Shown piece after piece: positions 36,319-44,696 of a DNA stretch of 64,000 nucleotides (its first letter is position 1; the number at the start of each line of letters is the position of its first letter). The notes under the pieces were generated by a model. That model saw nothing but the letters and a program-made list of their open reading frames with translations. It ran no database searches and was not told the DNA's origin. The position numbers were made by a program, and so were the translations under genes. This DNA comes from Ensifer adhaerens (GTDB lineage: Bacteria > Pseudomonadota > Alphaproteobacteria > Rhizobiales > Rhizobiaceae): contig NZ_JABEKT010000004.1 in the NCBI RefSeq assembly GCF_013283195.1, positions 186,001-250,000 on the forward strand, in the 5' to 3' direction.

Positions 36319-37986
36319 CTAGGCCGTTGATCTCACCAGGAAGCGCGCTCTCTCCTCGACGCTTACCGTTGGTTTCAATGCTTCCTCCTCGTCGCTCATC
36401 ACCGGGATCGCCGAGATGAGCGCGCGGGTGTAGGGGTGCCGGGGATCGGCAAAGACATCCGCCGTCCTCCCCTCCTCGATGATCTCGCCCTTCAGCATGA
36501 TGGCGATGCGGCTGCAGAAATTTCGCATCAGCGAAAGGTCGTGGGAGATGAAGAAATAAGTCAGCCCAAGCTCGTCCCTGAGGCGCTGCAGCAAGGCGAT
36601 GACCTGCTTCTGCACGGAGACGTCGAGCGCCGACGTCGGTTCGTCGAGCACGATGATCTTCGGTTCGGCCGCAAGCGCCCGGGCAATCGCCACGCGCTGC
36701 TTCTGCCCGCCCGAAAGCTCGTGCGGATATTTGGAAAGATAGGCGGACGGCAGGTTGACCAGCGTCATCAGCTCTTCCATCCGCAATGTCGCCGCCTTGC
36801 CGTGCAGGCCAACATGGCTGAGCGGAACCGCCAGGGTCTGCGTCACCGTGCGCTTGGGGTTCAGCGACGTGCCGGGATTCTGATAGACGATCTGGGTCAG
36901 CCGCTGCGACGCACTTGCCTGCGCGGGAGAGCCGACGCGGACCGTGCCGGAACTCGGTGTAATCAGCCCCATCACCATGCGCGCAATCGTCGTCTTGCCG
37001 GAGCCGGACTCGCCCGCGAGCCCGAATATCTCGCCCTCAGGCACCGACAGCGTCACCGGCTTGACCGCCTCGTGGCGCTTCATGCGGCCAAGGAAGGGTT
37101 TTTCGACATAGACTTTGCCGGCCCCTTCAAGCGTGATGATCGGGGCATTCGAGGAAATCGGCTGATTGACCACCTTCGGACCGTAAAGCGGCGGGATCGC
37201 ATCGATCAGATCGATCGTGTAGGGCTGCCGCGGCGTCTGGAAGATCTGGCGCAGATTGCCGCTCTCGACGATCTCGCCGTGACGCATGACGAAGACGCGG
37301 TCGGCCGTCTGCCGGACCACGCCAAGATTGTGCGTGATCATAAGCAGGGAAAGTCCCTCGCTGTCGACCAGCCGGTTGATCAGCTTCAGGATCTCGTCCT
37401 GGGTGGTCACGTCGAGCGCGGTGCCGGGTTCGTCGGCGATCAGCAGTTGCGGCTGGTGCAGAAGCGCAAGGCCGATCAGCACGCGCTGTCGCATGCCGCC
37501 GGAAAGCTGCGATGGATAGGCATCGAAGATCCGCTCCGGATCCTGAAGCTGCACGCGGCGCAGGACATCGAAGATGCGCTGCTTTCGGTCTTTCGCCGAA
37601 GTTCTGACACCGTCGCGCCGGTCGGCATAGAACATCACGTCGTCGAGGTGCCGGCCGATCCGGAAGACCGGATTGAACGAAGACAACGGGTCCTGCATGA
37701 TGATCGAGAACGCCGTGCCTTTCAGCGCCTCACGCTCGCGGCCAGGCATATCGAGCACCCGCCTGCCGTTATATTCGATGCTGCCGCTTTCGATGCGGGC
37801 GTTGTCGGGAAGCGTGCCGAGGATCGCCTTCGAGGTGACCGATTTGCCCGAGCCGGTCTCGCCAATCAGCGCCACGCGCTCGCCCCTGCCGATCTCGAAG
37901 GAAACATCCTTCAGGATATGCTGGCGGCGGCCATAGGTGGTGAAGGCGATATTGAGGTCTGCGACCTTGAGGAGAGGAATGCTCAT
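36319..37986 (-). CDS. Fused double ATP-binding subunit of a Dpp-type ABC transporter
   Basis: 555 residues with two ABC cassettes. Cassette 1 has Walker A GETGSGKSVTS, signature LSGGMRQR and Walker B LLIADEPGTALD. Cassette 2 has Walker A GESGSGKTTIA, signature LSGGQKQR and Walker B IIVLDEPTSALD. Family tails HPYTRALISAIP and QPYTIDLIDAIPPL are present. The ATG at 37986 leaves a 4-nt gap to the permease gene. It powers import through the two upstream-encoded permeases. Confidence 0.94.
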   Translation of the reverse strand: MSIPLLKVADLNIAFTTYGRRQHILKDVSFEIGRGERVALIGETGSGKSVTSKAILGTLPDNARIESGSIEYNGRRVLDMPGREREALKGTAFSIIMQDPLSSFNPVFRIGRHLDDVMFYADRRDGVRTSAKDRKQRIFDVLRRVQLQDPERIFDAYPSQLSGGMRQRVLIGLALLHQPQLLIADEPGTALDVTTQDEILKLINRLVDSEGLSLLMITHNLGVVRQTADRVFVMRHGEIVESGNLRQIFQTPRQPYTIDLIDAIPPLYGPKVVNQPISSNAPIITLEGAGKVYVEKPFLGRMKRHEAVKPVTLSVPEGEIFGLAGESGSGKTTIARMVMGLITPSSGTVRVGSPAQASASQRLTQIVYQNPGTSLNPKRTVTQTLAVPLSHVGLHGKAATLRMEELMTLVNLPSAYLSKYPHELSGGQKQRVAIARALAAEPKIIVLDEPTSALDVSVQKQVIALLQRLRDELGLTYFFISHDLSLMRNFCSRIAIMLKGEIIEEGRTADVFADPRHPYTRALISAIPVMSDEEEALKPTVSVEERARFLVRSTA

Positions 37987-37990
37987 CGTC

Positions 37991-38851
37991 TCAGGCCTCC
38001 ACATCGAACATGTCGCGCAGCCCGTCGCCGAGCAGATTGAAGCCGAGCGTGGCGTAGAATATGGCAAAGCCGGGTGCCAGAACCTCCCACCATTTCTCCG
38101 GCAGGAACTGCCGACCGTCGGCGACCATCGAGCCGAGGTCGGGTGTCGGCGGCTTCACGCCGAGGCCGAGGAAGGAGAGCGTCGCGCCGAAGAGGATGAC
38201 GAAGGCGGCATCGAGCGTCGTCTTCACCGAGATGACCGAGATGCAGTTCGGCAGGATCTCCTTTGCGAGAATATGCAGGTGACTGGCGCCGGCGAGCCGC
38301 GCTGCCTCGATATAGTCTTCCGCCGCGATCGATTTTGTCACGCGATAGACGAGGCGCGCATGCCAGGTCCACCAGAGCAGCGTGATCGCCAGCATGGCAT
38401 TGACCAGATTGGGCTCGAGCACGTTACCGATGGCAAGCGCCATCACCAGCGGTGGGATCGCCAGCATGATGTCGGTGAAACCGGTCAGGAGCCGCTCGGT
38501 CAGGCCGCCGGCATAACCGGCGATCATGCCCAACGCCGAGCCGATCGGGACAGCTACGCCAAGCACGCCGATGACAAGCAACAGCGAGACGCGGAAACCG
38601 AAGACCGTGCGCGAGAAGATATCACGGCCGGCCTTGTCGGTGCCGAACCAGTTGTCGACATCCGGCGGCATATGGCGGTTACGGAAGTCGACGACGGCGC
38701 CGACATGTTCGGGAAAGCGTGCGATCAACGGCGCGAAGATGGCCATGACGATGACCGAAAGCACGATCAGCGCGCCGATGACGGCGGCCGGGTTCCGGCT
38801 GAATCGGTACCAGGTCATGTAGCCGGCGGACAGGCGGGTTGCATCCTGCAT
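37991..38851 (-). CDS. Dpp-type ABC transporter permease (C-type)
   Basis: 286 residues, the usual DppC length. The N-terminal membrane helix (AAVIGALIVLSVIVMAIFAPLIA) is followed by a periplasmic loop, then FGTDKAGRDIFSRTVFGFRVSL, the conserved core entry. The EAA loop is AARLAGASHLHILAKEILPN and the end has FAIFYATLGFNLLGDGLRDM. Its ATG shares one base with the stop of the B-type permease. Confidence 0.94.
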   Translation of the reverse strand: MQDATRLSAGYMTWYRFSRNPAAVIGALIVLSVIVMAIFAPLIARFPEHVGAVVDFRNRHMPPDVDNWFGTDKAGRDIFSRTVFGFRVSLLLVIGVLGVAVPIGSALGMIAGYAGGLTERLLTGFTDIMLAIPPLVMALAIGNVLEPNLVNAMLAITLLWWTWHARLVYRVTKSIAAEDYIEAARLAGASHLHILAKEILPNCISVISVKTTLDAAFVILFGATLSFLGLGVKPPTPDLGSMVADGRQFLPEKWWEVLAPGFAIFYATLGFNLLGDGLRDMFDVEA

Positions 38852-39885
38852 CAGCGGGCCTCCTTGAAGCGAAGCCGCGGGTCAAGGATGCTGATGATCA
38901 GGTCAATGACGAGATTGGCGGCGATGAAGAAAATGCCCGAGACGAGGACCACGGCCATGACGGCGTTGAGGTCCTTCTGCAGGATGGCGTCGAGGCCGTA
39001 GGAGGCAAAGCCGCCCCAGGAGAACACCATTTCGACGACGAAGGCGTTGCCGATCAGCGAGGCGAATTCGAGCCCCATGATCGTCAATGGCGCGATCGAA
39101 GACAGCTTCAGCAGATAGCGAAAGACGATGACACGGTCCGGCACACCGAAGGATTTCAGCGTCAGAACATGATCGCGGCGCTGATGGTCGATCATTGCCG
39201 AGCGGGTGATGCGAGTGATCTGGCCGATGCCGGCCATTGCCAGCGACAGCGCCGGAAAGGCGAGATGCTGGAGGGCGCTCAGAAACACGTCCGGGCGGCC
39301 AGCAAGTAGGCTGTCGACCAGCAGGAAACCCGTGGGGCCAGCGGGTGCGCCGAGCTGGAAATCGACCCGGCCGAGCGTCGGCCATGAGGGAAAATGATCC
39401 GCCGCGAGGATCTGAAGAGTCACCGCGAAGAGAAAGCTCGGAATGGTGACGCCGATGAGCGAGAAGAAACGGCCGCTATTGTCGATCCAGCTGTTCCTGT
39501 AGCGCGCCGTCAACACGCCGAGTGGCACGGCCACCGCGAAAATGATGACGATGGTGACGATCACAAGCTCCAGCGTCGCCGGCAGGAAGGTGGCGATGTC
39601 GGCGCTGACCTCCCGATCGGACACGATCGAACGTCCGAGGTCGCCGGTCACCGCATGGCTGACATAGCTGACATACTGGGTGATCAGCGGCTCATCGAGG
39701 CCCATGCGCTGGCGAAGCTGGTCGACCTGCGCTTGCGTTGCGCTCGGACCGAGGGCCATGCGTGCCGGGTCGCCCGGAACGATGCGGGCGAGCACGAAAA
39801 TCATCAGCGACAACACGAACAGCACCATAAGGAAGCCGACCGCGCGCCGCGCAAACAAGGCGACGTAATAATTGCCCATTGGCAA
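38851..39885 (-). CDS. Dpp-type ABC transporter permease (B-type), first gene of the HyuA operon
   Basis: 344 residues in the DppB layout: membrane helix (VGFLMVLFVLSLMIFVLARIVPGDPARMALG), periplasmic loop with LRQRMGLDEPLITQYVSYVSHAVTGDLGRSI, then the core with EAA motif LKSFGVPDRVIVFRYLLKLS. It is the first gene of a seven-gene operon (permeases, ATPase, HyuA, two DUF917, binding protein). Upstream, 95-134 nt from the start, lie two tandem 20-nt repeats, and beyond them the MalT-like regulator on the same strand. Confidence 0.93.
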   Translation of the reverse strand: MPMGNYYVALFARRAVGFLMVLFVLSLMIFVLARIVPGDPARMALGPSATQAQVDQLRQRMGLDEPLITQYVSYVSHAVTGDLGRSIVSDREVSADIATFLPATLELVIVTIVIIFAVAVPLGVLTARYRNSWIDNSGRFFSLIGVTIPSFLFAVTLQILAADHFPSWPTLGRVDFQLGAPAGPTGFLLVDSLLAGRPDVFLSALQHLAFPALSLAMAGIGQITRITRSAMIDHQRRDHVLTLKSFGVPDRVIVFRYLLKLSSIAPLTIMGLEFASLIGNAFVVEMVFSWGGFASYGLDAILQKDLNAVMAVVLVSGIFFIAANLVIDLIISILDPRLRFKEAR

Positions 39886-39979
39886 CCCTTTCCCCTCAGC
39901 CGGTTATCGTCCGGCCTGTCTGCCGCTTTTTGCGGTCGAAGGCAGTTTCAAGCCGAAAGGGTCGTTTGCACAACGGCTA

Positions 39980-40019
39980 GAAAGGATAGGTTTTTACAAG
40001 AAAGGTATAGGTTCTTGTA
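39980..40019 (-). promoter_or_regulatory. Tandem 20-nt direct repeats, candidate operator of the HyuA operon
   Basis: GAAAGGATAGGTTTTTACAA (39980-39999) is followed directly by GAAAGGTATAGGTTCTTGTA. The shared core is GAAAGG, then ATAGGTT, then TNTTRYA. The exact two-turn periodicity, 95-134 nt before the first permease, suits a dimeric or oligomeric activator such as the adjacent MalT-like protein, whose relatives bind tandem repeats. The binder is inferred. Confidence 0.55.
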
Positions 40020-40065
40020 TCGGCCGAACGAGCGAACGGTGTATATCGCGCGGACTGCAACCTGA

Positions 40066-42432
40066 TCAGGAAATGACGCCGAGCGCCTTTGCAGCGATGA
40101 TCGCTTCCCGTCGGCGGCTGCAACCGAGCTTGCGATAGAGATTGCCGAGGTGGAATTTCACCGTGGCCTCGCTCAAGCCCAGGGCATGGGCGATGAACTT
40201 GTTCGACGCCCCCTCAGCAATCATCAGCAGCAGGCGGGTTTCGCGCCGGGTCAGGCCGTTCTTTTCGCCGAGCGGAGTGTTGGGCAGGCCGGTGTCGCGC
40301 AGCCGGCGCAGGATCTGCTGGGACGTCGGCGTGGTCTGCAGGAAGTCGCTGATGCGCCGGTCGCCGGTCAGTTCCCGCAGGAATTGCCGCTCTTCCGACA
40401 GCGGCGCAATGGTGCCAAGCCGCGCCGCATTCTCGAACGTTTTCTGCAGGATGGCGCGCGCGCTCGTGAGGTTGTGCCGGCGACGGGCGACATAGGCCTG
40501 CCAGACCTCGATGCACAATCGCTGACGGCCCGTCAGGTTGAGGTTGCTCGCCAGCGCCGTAAGCTGACGGTCCAGATGCACGCGCCCCGGCATTTCGAAG
40601 ACGATATGGCGCAGCCAGACGACTGCCAGGGCGATCTCGTCGCGGTCCTGCAGGCGGGTCAGTTCGTCAACCGCCGCCTCCACCCAGGTTCTGTTGATCC
40701 GCGCCTGCACTGCCGCAAGCTTTTCTGCCGCTTCCTGCCAGCGGTTGCCGTTCTGCAGGATAACGGCGTCGCGGACCTCGATCATCAGGCGGAACTGTCT
40801 GTTGTAAACCTGATAGGCGCGCCAGCGATCGAGGAAGCCGCGTGCGGCGATCATCGAAAAATGCTCGCTCAGCGCCTGGCTGCCATATTGCAAGGCGAAC
40901 TCGATCAGGCTCGGCCAGATTTCACCATGCGAAAAGTCATCCATTTCGGAGGTCAGGAAGCGCGCCAGTGGCTCCGGCTTGCCGTCCTCGTACTCAACGC
41001 ATGCCTGTAGCAAAGCGAGCAGTCGCGCATCCATCGGGCTTTCGAACGGCACGCGCGACAATTGCTCGGCAGCGTCGACCGCGTTCCTGCGGGCACGCAC
41101 CGCATCGCCGCTCATCAGGTGCATCATCGCCTGATGCAGGTTGATGTAGAAGCACAGAAGCGGCACGCCCGCGCGCTCGTAATGGAAGAGCGCCCGATCG
41201 GCGATGTCCTGTGCGACGGCGAACCGGCGGCGGCGAATGTAGAATTCCAGGATCGAATTGTAGATGCTGCCGCGCTCAAGATCGGCGTCGAGCGGAAACT
41301 CCGACAGGAGCGTCGTCGCTTGCTCCAGAAGATCATCGCCGAGCACGACGTCTTCGTAGATCAGCATCACCAGGCGGAAGGAGCGGAATGCGGCTGAGAA
41401 TGCGGCACGATCACTCAGTACCTTCAGCACATTGTTGGCGCGCGAGCCGTAACAATCAGCTAGCAGCCGCTGTGCGCGCAGCACCTCGCCGCGCTTCAGC
41501 GCCTGCATCGCAAGTGCGGTGACGATTCCCTCATTCTGCGCCGCCAACTCGGCTGGGAACCCGGCGAGAACCCGGTCGAACGCTTCCGAGCCGTGGAAGA
41601 AGATGTAGTACCGGCCGAAGTTCGCGATGAAGGCGCGAACCGCCAGTTCGTGAAGCCCGGCGCGCTGCAGCACGGCGATCGCCTCTGTCTGCATGCCGTG
41701 CGCCGCATAGGCAGTTGATATCGCCGGGACACGCGTGCTGTCTTCGAGACGCTCAGCCAGCACCATGTCAACCGCTGTGGCGAGCGGACCGGCAATGCCA
41801 CTTGCCTGCAGATAGGCCTGCACAGCTTCTTTCGCCTTGGCCGCCGGCTTTGCCGCCTGCTGGGCGAGCCTGAGCTGGACGAGTTCGAATTCGGCCGTTT
41901 CACTCAGGACATCGTCTGCCAGAAAGCGGGTGACAGCTGCCTCTTCCCGTGAGGCGCGGGAGAACAGCCCAACCAGAAACGGCCACCCTCCAGTCTCCGC
42001 CAGCAGCGGCCCGACCGCCGCCCTGCCACAGGTTGCCTCGAGTTCGCCACGTGAGAAGCAGAGGTCCTGAGCACCAAGGAAGAGTGCCTTGCCGTAGGCA
42101 ATCGCCCGATCGAGACCGCGGAGGCGGGTATACGGCCGCTTCGCGATCACGACGCGTCGTCCCTCGTCCCGCCAGATTGCGGGAATTTCGGCTTCCAGCG
42201 TGTCCGGTGGCAGATCCCAGAGCAGCACGCCATCGCAGAAATCGTCCTCGCCGGGAGAACGCGCCGATCGCCATATGCGACATTGAAGATGGGACGCCAG
42301 TTGCGACAAAAGCGTCGACTTTCCCATGCCCGCAACGGCGTCCAGAACCACGATCGGTTCTGCCGCCATCACGATGCGTCGCAGAAGACCGTCTCGCCGG
42401 ATGTCGATCGTTTTGTGGGGCGTATCAGCCAT
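40066..42432 (-). CDS. MalT-like LuxR-family ATP-dependent regulator
   Basis: 788 residues. The N-terminal STAND NTPase has Walker A VLDAVAGMGKSTLLSQLA and Walker-B-like DGVLLWDLPP. The middle is a long helical array (TPR-like; for example FAVAQDIADRALFHYERAG). The C-terminal LuxR HTH is LTRRETRLLLMIAEGASNKFIAHALGLSEATVKFHLGNLYRKLG. This is the domain order of MalT-type activators, which respond to an inducer and ATP. It is encoded immediately upstream of, and on the same strand as, the HyuA/DUF917/Dpp operon (180-nt gap with tandem repeats), so it is the likely regulator. The inducer is unknown. Confidence 0.9.
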   Translation of the reverse strand: MADTPHKTIDIRRDGLLRRIVMAAEPIVVLDAVAGMGKSTLLSQLASHLQCRIWRSARSPGEDDFCDGVLLWDLPPDTLEAEIPAIWRDEGRRVVIAKRPYTRLRGLDRAIAYGKALFLGAQDLCFSRGELEATCGRAAVGPLLAETGGWPFLVGLFSRASREEAAVTRFLADDVLSETAEFELVQLRLAQQAAKPAAKAKEAVQAYLQASGIAGPLATAVDMVLAERLEDSTRVPAISTAYAAHGMQTEAIAVLQRAGLHELAVRAFIANFGRYYIFFHGSEAFDRVLAGFPAELAAQNEGIVTALAMQALKRGEVLRAQRLLADCYGSRANNVLKVLSDRAAFSAAFRSFRLVMLIYEDVVLGDDLLEQATTLLSEFPLDADLERGSIYNSILEFYIRRRRFAVAQDIADRALFHYERAGVPLLCFYINLHQAMMHLMSGDAVRARRNAVDAAEQLSRVPFESPMDARLLALLQACVEYEDGKPEPLARFLTSEMDDFSHGEIWPSLIEFALQYGSQALSEHFSMIAARGFLDRWRAYQVYNRQFRLMIEVRDAVILQNGNRWQEAAEKLAAVQARINRTWVEAAVDELTRLQDRDEIALAVVWLRHIVFEMPGRVHLDRQLTALASNLNLTGRQRLCIEVWQAYVARRRHNLTSARAILQKTFENAARLGTIAPLSEERQFLRELTGDRRISDFLQTTPTSQQILRRLRDTGLPNTPLGEKNGLTRRETRLLLMIAEGASNKFIAHALGLSEATVKFHLGNLYRKLGCSRRREAIIAAKALGVIS

Positions 42433-42551
42433 TCATTCTCTGCCCATCGGGCGAAGCGCGGTTGTCGGCGAAACCTAGACAAGGACGCTCGGGTTGGCAA
42501 AGGCGGAATAGACTGGCCGGCCAACATCGGCCGCAATTATTCGCTGCGCTG

Positions 42552-43451
42552 CTAGAAATCGCGAAAACGATCGACCAGGGCGTCGACCGCAACGCGCACG
42601 CGCGGGGTCGTGCCGAGCCGATGCGGCCAAAGGGCAAAGATGGGCAGCGGCACGGGCGCAAAGGCCTCGAGAACGGGAACGAGCCGACCGTCTGCGACCG
42701 CATCGTCGACAATCCAGGTCGGCAACTGCACGAGCCCATGCCCGCGGCAGGCTGCGTCCGCCATCAAGGCGTGGTCGGCAATGCAAAGCGCGCTGCGAAC
42801 GTCGATGTGCTTCGTCTGCCCGGATTCAGTAAACCGCCAGGTCTCTGCTGCGCGCCCACGCGATTGCGTCACGCCATGATGCGCAGCAAGCTCCGCGGGG
42901 CGCGACGGTGTCCCGTGCCTCGCCAGATAATCCGGCGCACCGCAAAGCGTCAGGCGCTGCACACCGAGTTTTCTGACCATCAGGTCGCCACCGCCGGCAA
43001 GTTCGCCGACACGCACGCAGAGGTCGATGTTCTCTTCGACCAGATCAACAAGCCGATTGGTGAAGGCAATATCGAGTTCGAGTTTCGGATGGTCGGCGGC
43101 CAAGCCGATCAGGCATGGCCCGGCAATCCGCCTGCCGAGCAATTCCGGCAAACTCACCTTGAGGCGGCCGGCGGGTTCATCCATGCGCGAGGCAAGCGCG
43201 GACTCGACCGCGGCCAGTTCCGCCACGGCGCGTTCGCAACCATCGAGGAACACTCTGCCTTCCTCGGTAAGTGCGAGATGGCGTGTGCTGCGCTGAAACA
43301 GACGCACGCCCAGCTGGCTCTCAAGCCGGGCAACAGCCTTGCCCACCGTCGATGTGGAAAGGCCAAGCCGCTCGGCAGCTTCGGAAAAACTGGAAGACCG
43401 CGAGGCCTGCATGAAGGCTCGGATCGCACTGAGATGATCGCCGGGAAGCAT
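42552..43451 (-). CDS. LysR-family transcriptional regulator
   Basis: 299 residues from the ATG at 43451. The N-terminal HTH is LSAIRAFMQASRSSSFSEAAERLGLSTSTVGKAVARLESQLGVRLFQRSTRHLALTEEG, followed by a LysR substrate-binding domain. A longer frame to 43499 would translate a palindrome and is rejected. It is divergent from the SDR gene with 109 nt between, the usual arrangement for a LysR regulator and its target. The inducer is unknown. Confidence 0.92.
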   Translation of the reverse strand: MLPGDHLSAIRAFMQASRSSSFSEAAERLGLSTSTVGKAVARLESQLGVRLFQRSTRHLALTEEGRVFLDGCERAVAELAAVESALASRMDEPAGRLKVSLPELLGRRIAGPCLIGLAADHPKLELDIAFTNRLVDLVEENIDLCVRVGELAGGGDLMVRKLGVQRLTLCGAPDYLARHGTPSRPAELAAHHGVTQSRGRAAETWRFTESGQTKHIDVRSALCIADHALMADAACRGHGLVQLPTWIVDDAVADGRLVPVLEAFAPVPLPIFALWPHRLGTTPRVRVAVDALVDRFRDF

Positions 43452-43470
43452 GACACACTCCAGAACTCCA

Positions 43471-43487
43471 TTCGCAGTTACTGCGAA
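43471..43487. promoter_or_regulatory. LysR-type palindrome between LysR and SDR genes
   Basis: TTCGCAGTTACTGCGAA is a perfect 17-bp palindrome around one central base and contains the T-N11-A LysR pattern. It lies 19 nt upstream of the LysR start and 73 nt upstream of the SDR start, which fits autorepression and divergent activation. Confidence 0.75.
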
Positions 43488-43560
43488 AACTGTTCTCATA
43501 AGCGATTTTCATTCGCGGATATAGTGCGCCCATTCATTGACATCCTAGGGATCCGACAGA

Positions 43561-44271
43561 ATGAGAAAGCACAGAGTAGCAATCATCGGCGGCAGCTCCG
43601 GCATCGGCCTGCGCGTTGCCGAGCGCGCGATCGACCTTGGCGCGGACGTGGTTATCGGCGGGCGCGACGCGGAAAAGCTGCAGCGTGCGGCAAGCAAGCT
43701 CGGTCCGGCCAGCCGCGCGCTGACGGTCGACAATGTCGATCAGGACTCCTTGCGCAGCTTCTTCGAGCAGGCAGGTCCGATTAACCACCTGTTCACGCCA
43801 GGCGCATCCTACTCGCGCGGACGGATCGACAAGGCGTCCGACGAGGTCGCCGAAAGCTCCTTCCGATCGAAGTTCTGGGGGCAGTATTATGCGGTAAAGC
43901 ATGCGCTGCCGTACCTGGATACCAACGGCTCCATTACCCTGATGGCGGGCGCCTACAGCGTCAGGCCGGCGGCAGAAGGTGCCGCCTATGGCGCCTGCAA
44001 TGCCGCGATCGAAGGCCTGGGGCGAGCGCTCGCCGTCGAACTGGCGCCGATCCGCGTGAACGTCATTTCGCCCGGCACGATCGACAGCGACCTGTGGCGC
44101 CGTCAGCCGGACGCCATCCGGGAGGCTTCCTTCTCCAGCTATGGCGAGGCTGCGCTGCTCAAGCGGGTCGGCACCACCGATGAGGTGGCGCACACTGTCA
44201 TCTACCTCATGGAGAACGGCTTCATGAACGGCTCGACGCTTTACCCCGACGGGGGCTTTGCCTTGCGTTGA
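43561..44271 (+). CDS. Atypical short-chain dehydrogenase/reductase
   Basis: 236 residues with the SDR Rossmann fold: AIIGGSSGIGLRVAERAIDLGADVVIGGRD at the N-terminus, VDNVDQ, and ISPGTIDSDLW near the end. The catalytic motif is changed: Tyr143 is followed four residues later by Asn147 instead of Lys, and the position 13 before the Tyr is Gly130 instead of Ser. It therefore belongs to an SDR subgroup with unusual chemistry or without redox activity. NADP preference is suggested by GGRD after the second strand. It is divergent from the LysR gene and probably controlled by it. Confidence 0.85.
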   Translation: MRKHRVAIIGGSSGIGLRVAERAIDLGADVVIGGRDAEKLQRAASKLGPASRALTVDNVDQDSLRSFFEQAGPINHLFTPGASYSRGRIDKASDEVAESSFRSKFWGQYYAVKHALPYLDTNGSITLMAGAYSVRPAAEGAAYGACNAAIEGLGRALAVELAPIRVNVISPGTIDSDLWRRQPDAIREASFSSYGEAALLKRVGTTDEVAHTVIYLMENGFMNGSTLYPDGGFALR

Positions 44272-44696
44272 GCCCAACCGCGGTGATTGACCGCTCCCAT
44301 CACGTCAACACCATTCCCGTCGTATCGGGAATGGGCAAGGCCGCGGCGCCGTATCGTTCGATCAAGAGCGGCTGCTTTCCGTTGCTTTTGTGGGTCCGAG
44401 ACACCTGAAGTCAGCCGCTCAATGTCTGTCGCTTGCAACGCGTTGTTGTCCAGCGCCGGCGGCAAATCTCTCGGCAAAACCCCAAAGGTTGAAAATTCTC
44501 GCAGCTCAATCGTTGTCCGGACGGCTCTTGCGCCAACGTCGCTATATTTAGTCTATAATTTCAATAGAGAATATTGAAAGGTCGCAAACAACAGGTAGGC
44601 TTCTCATACCATTTGCGGCCAGTCACAACAGCAGTGTGCAGACACACCCAGATGAAGACGGCAGCGCCGCAGCACAGACAGTGAAGGAGCCTTCCA
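44272..44696 (+). other. Intergenic region before the oxygenase/MetY operon
   Basis: 425 nt. No ORF has protein-like composition with a ribosome-binding site. The second half contains an AT-rich promoter-like stretch (about 44540-44580) with a perfect inverted repeat, then a leader ending in a GAAGGAG site. The first half appears empty. Confidence 0.55.
44559..44579. promoter_or_regulatory. Inverted repeat upstream of the oxygenase/MetY operon
   Basis: TTTCAATA and TATTGAAA are perfect 8-bp arms separated by GAGAA, 117 nt before the oxygenase start. AT content is much higher than the surroundings. It may be an operator for an unidentified regulator of sulfur or methionine genes. Confidence 0.5.

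Noticed and set aside
36436-38040. 534-codon plus-strand frame opposite the fused ABC ATPase.
   Set aside because: Antisense to Walker and signature motifs; no ribosome-binding site or domain.
43452-43499. N-terminal extension of LysR by 16 residues.
   Set aside because: It would translate the 17-bp palindrome, which is better explained as an operator, and the family starts at MLPGDHLSAIRAF.
41949-43784. 611-codon plus-strand frame crossing the MalT-like, LysR and SDR genes.
   Set aside because: It runs across three real genes and a promoter palindrome; composition is Arg/Gly/Pro shadow-like.
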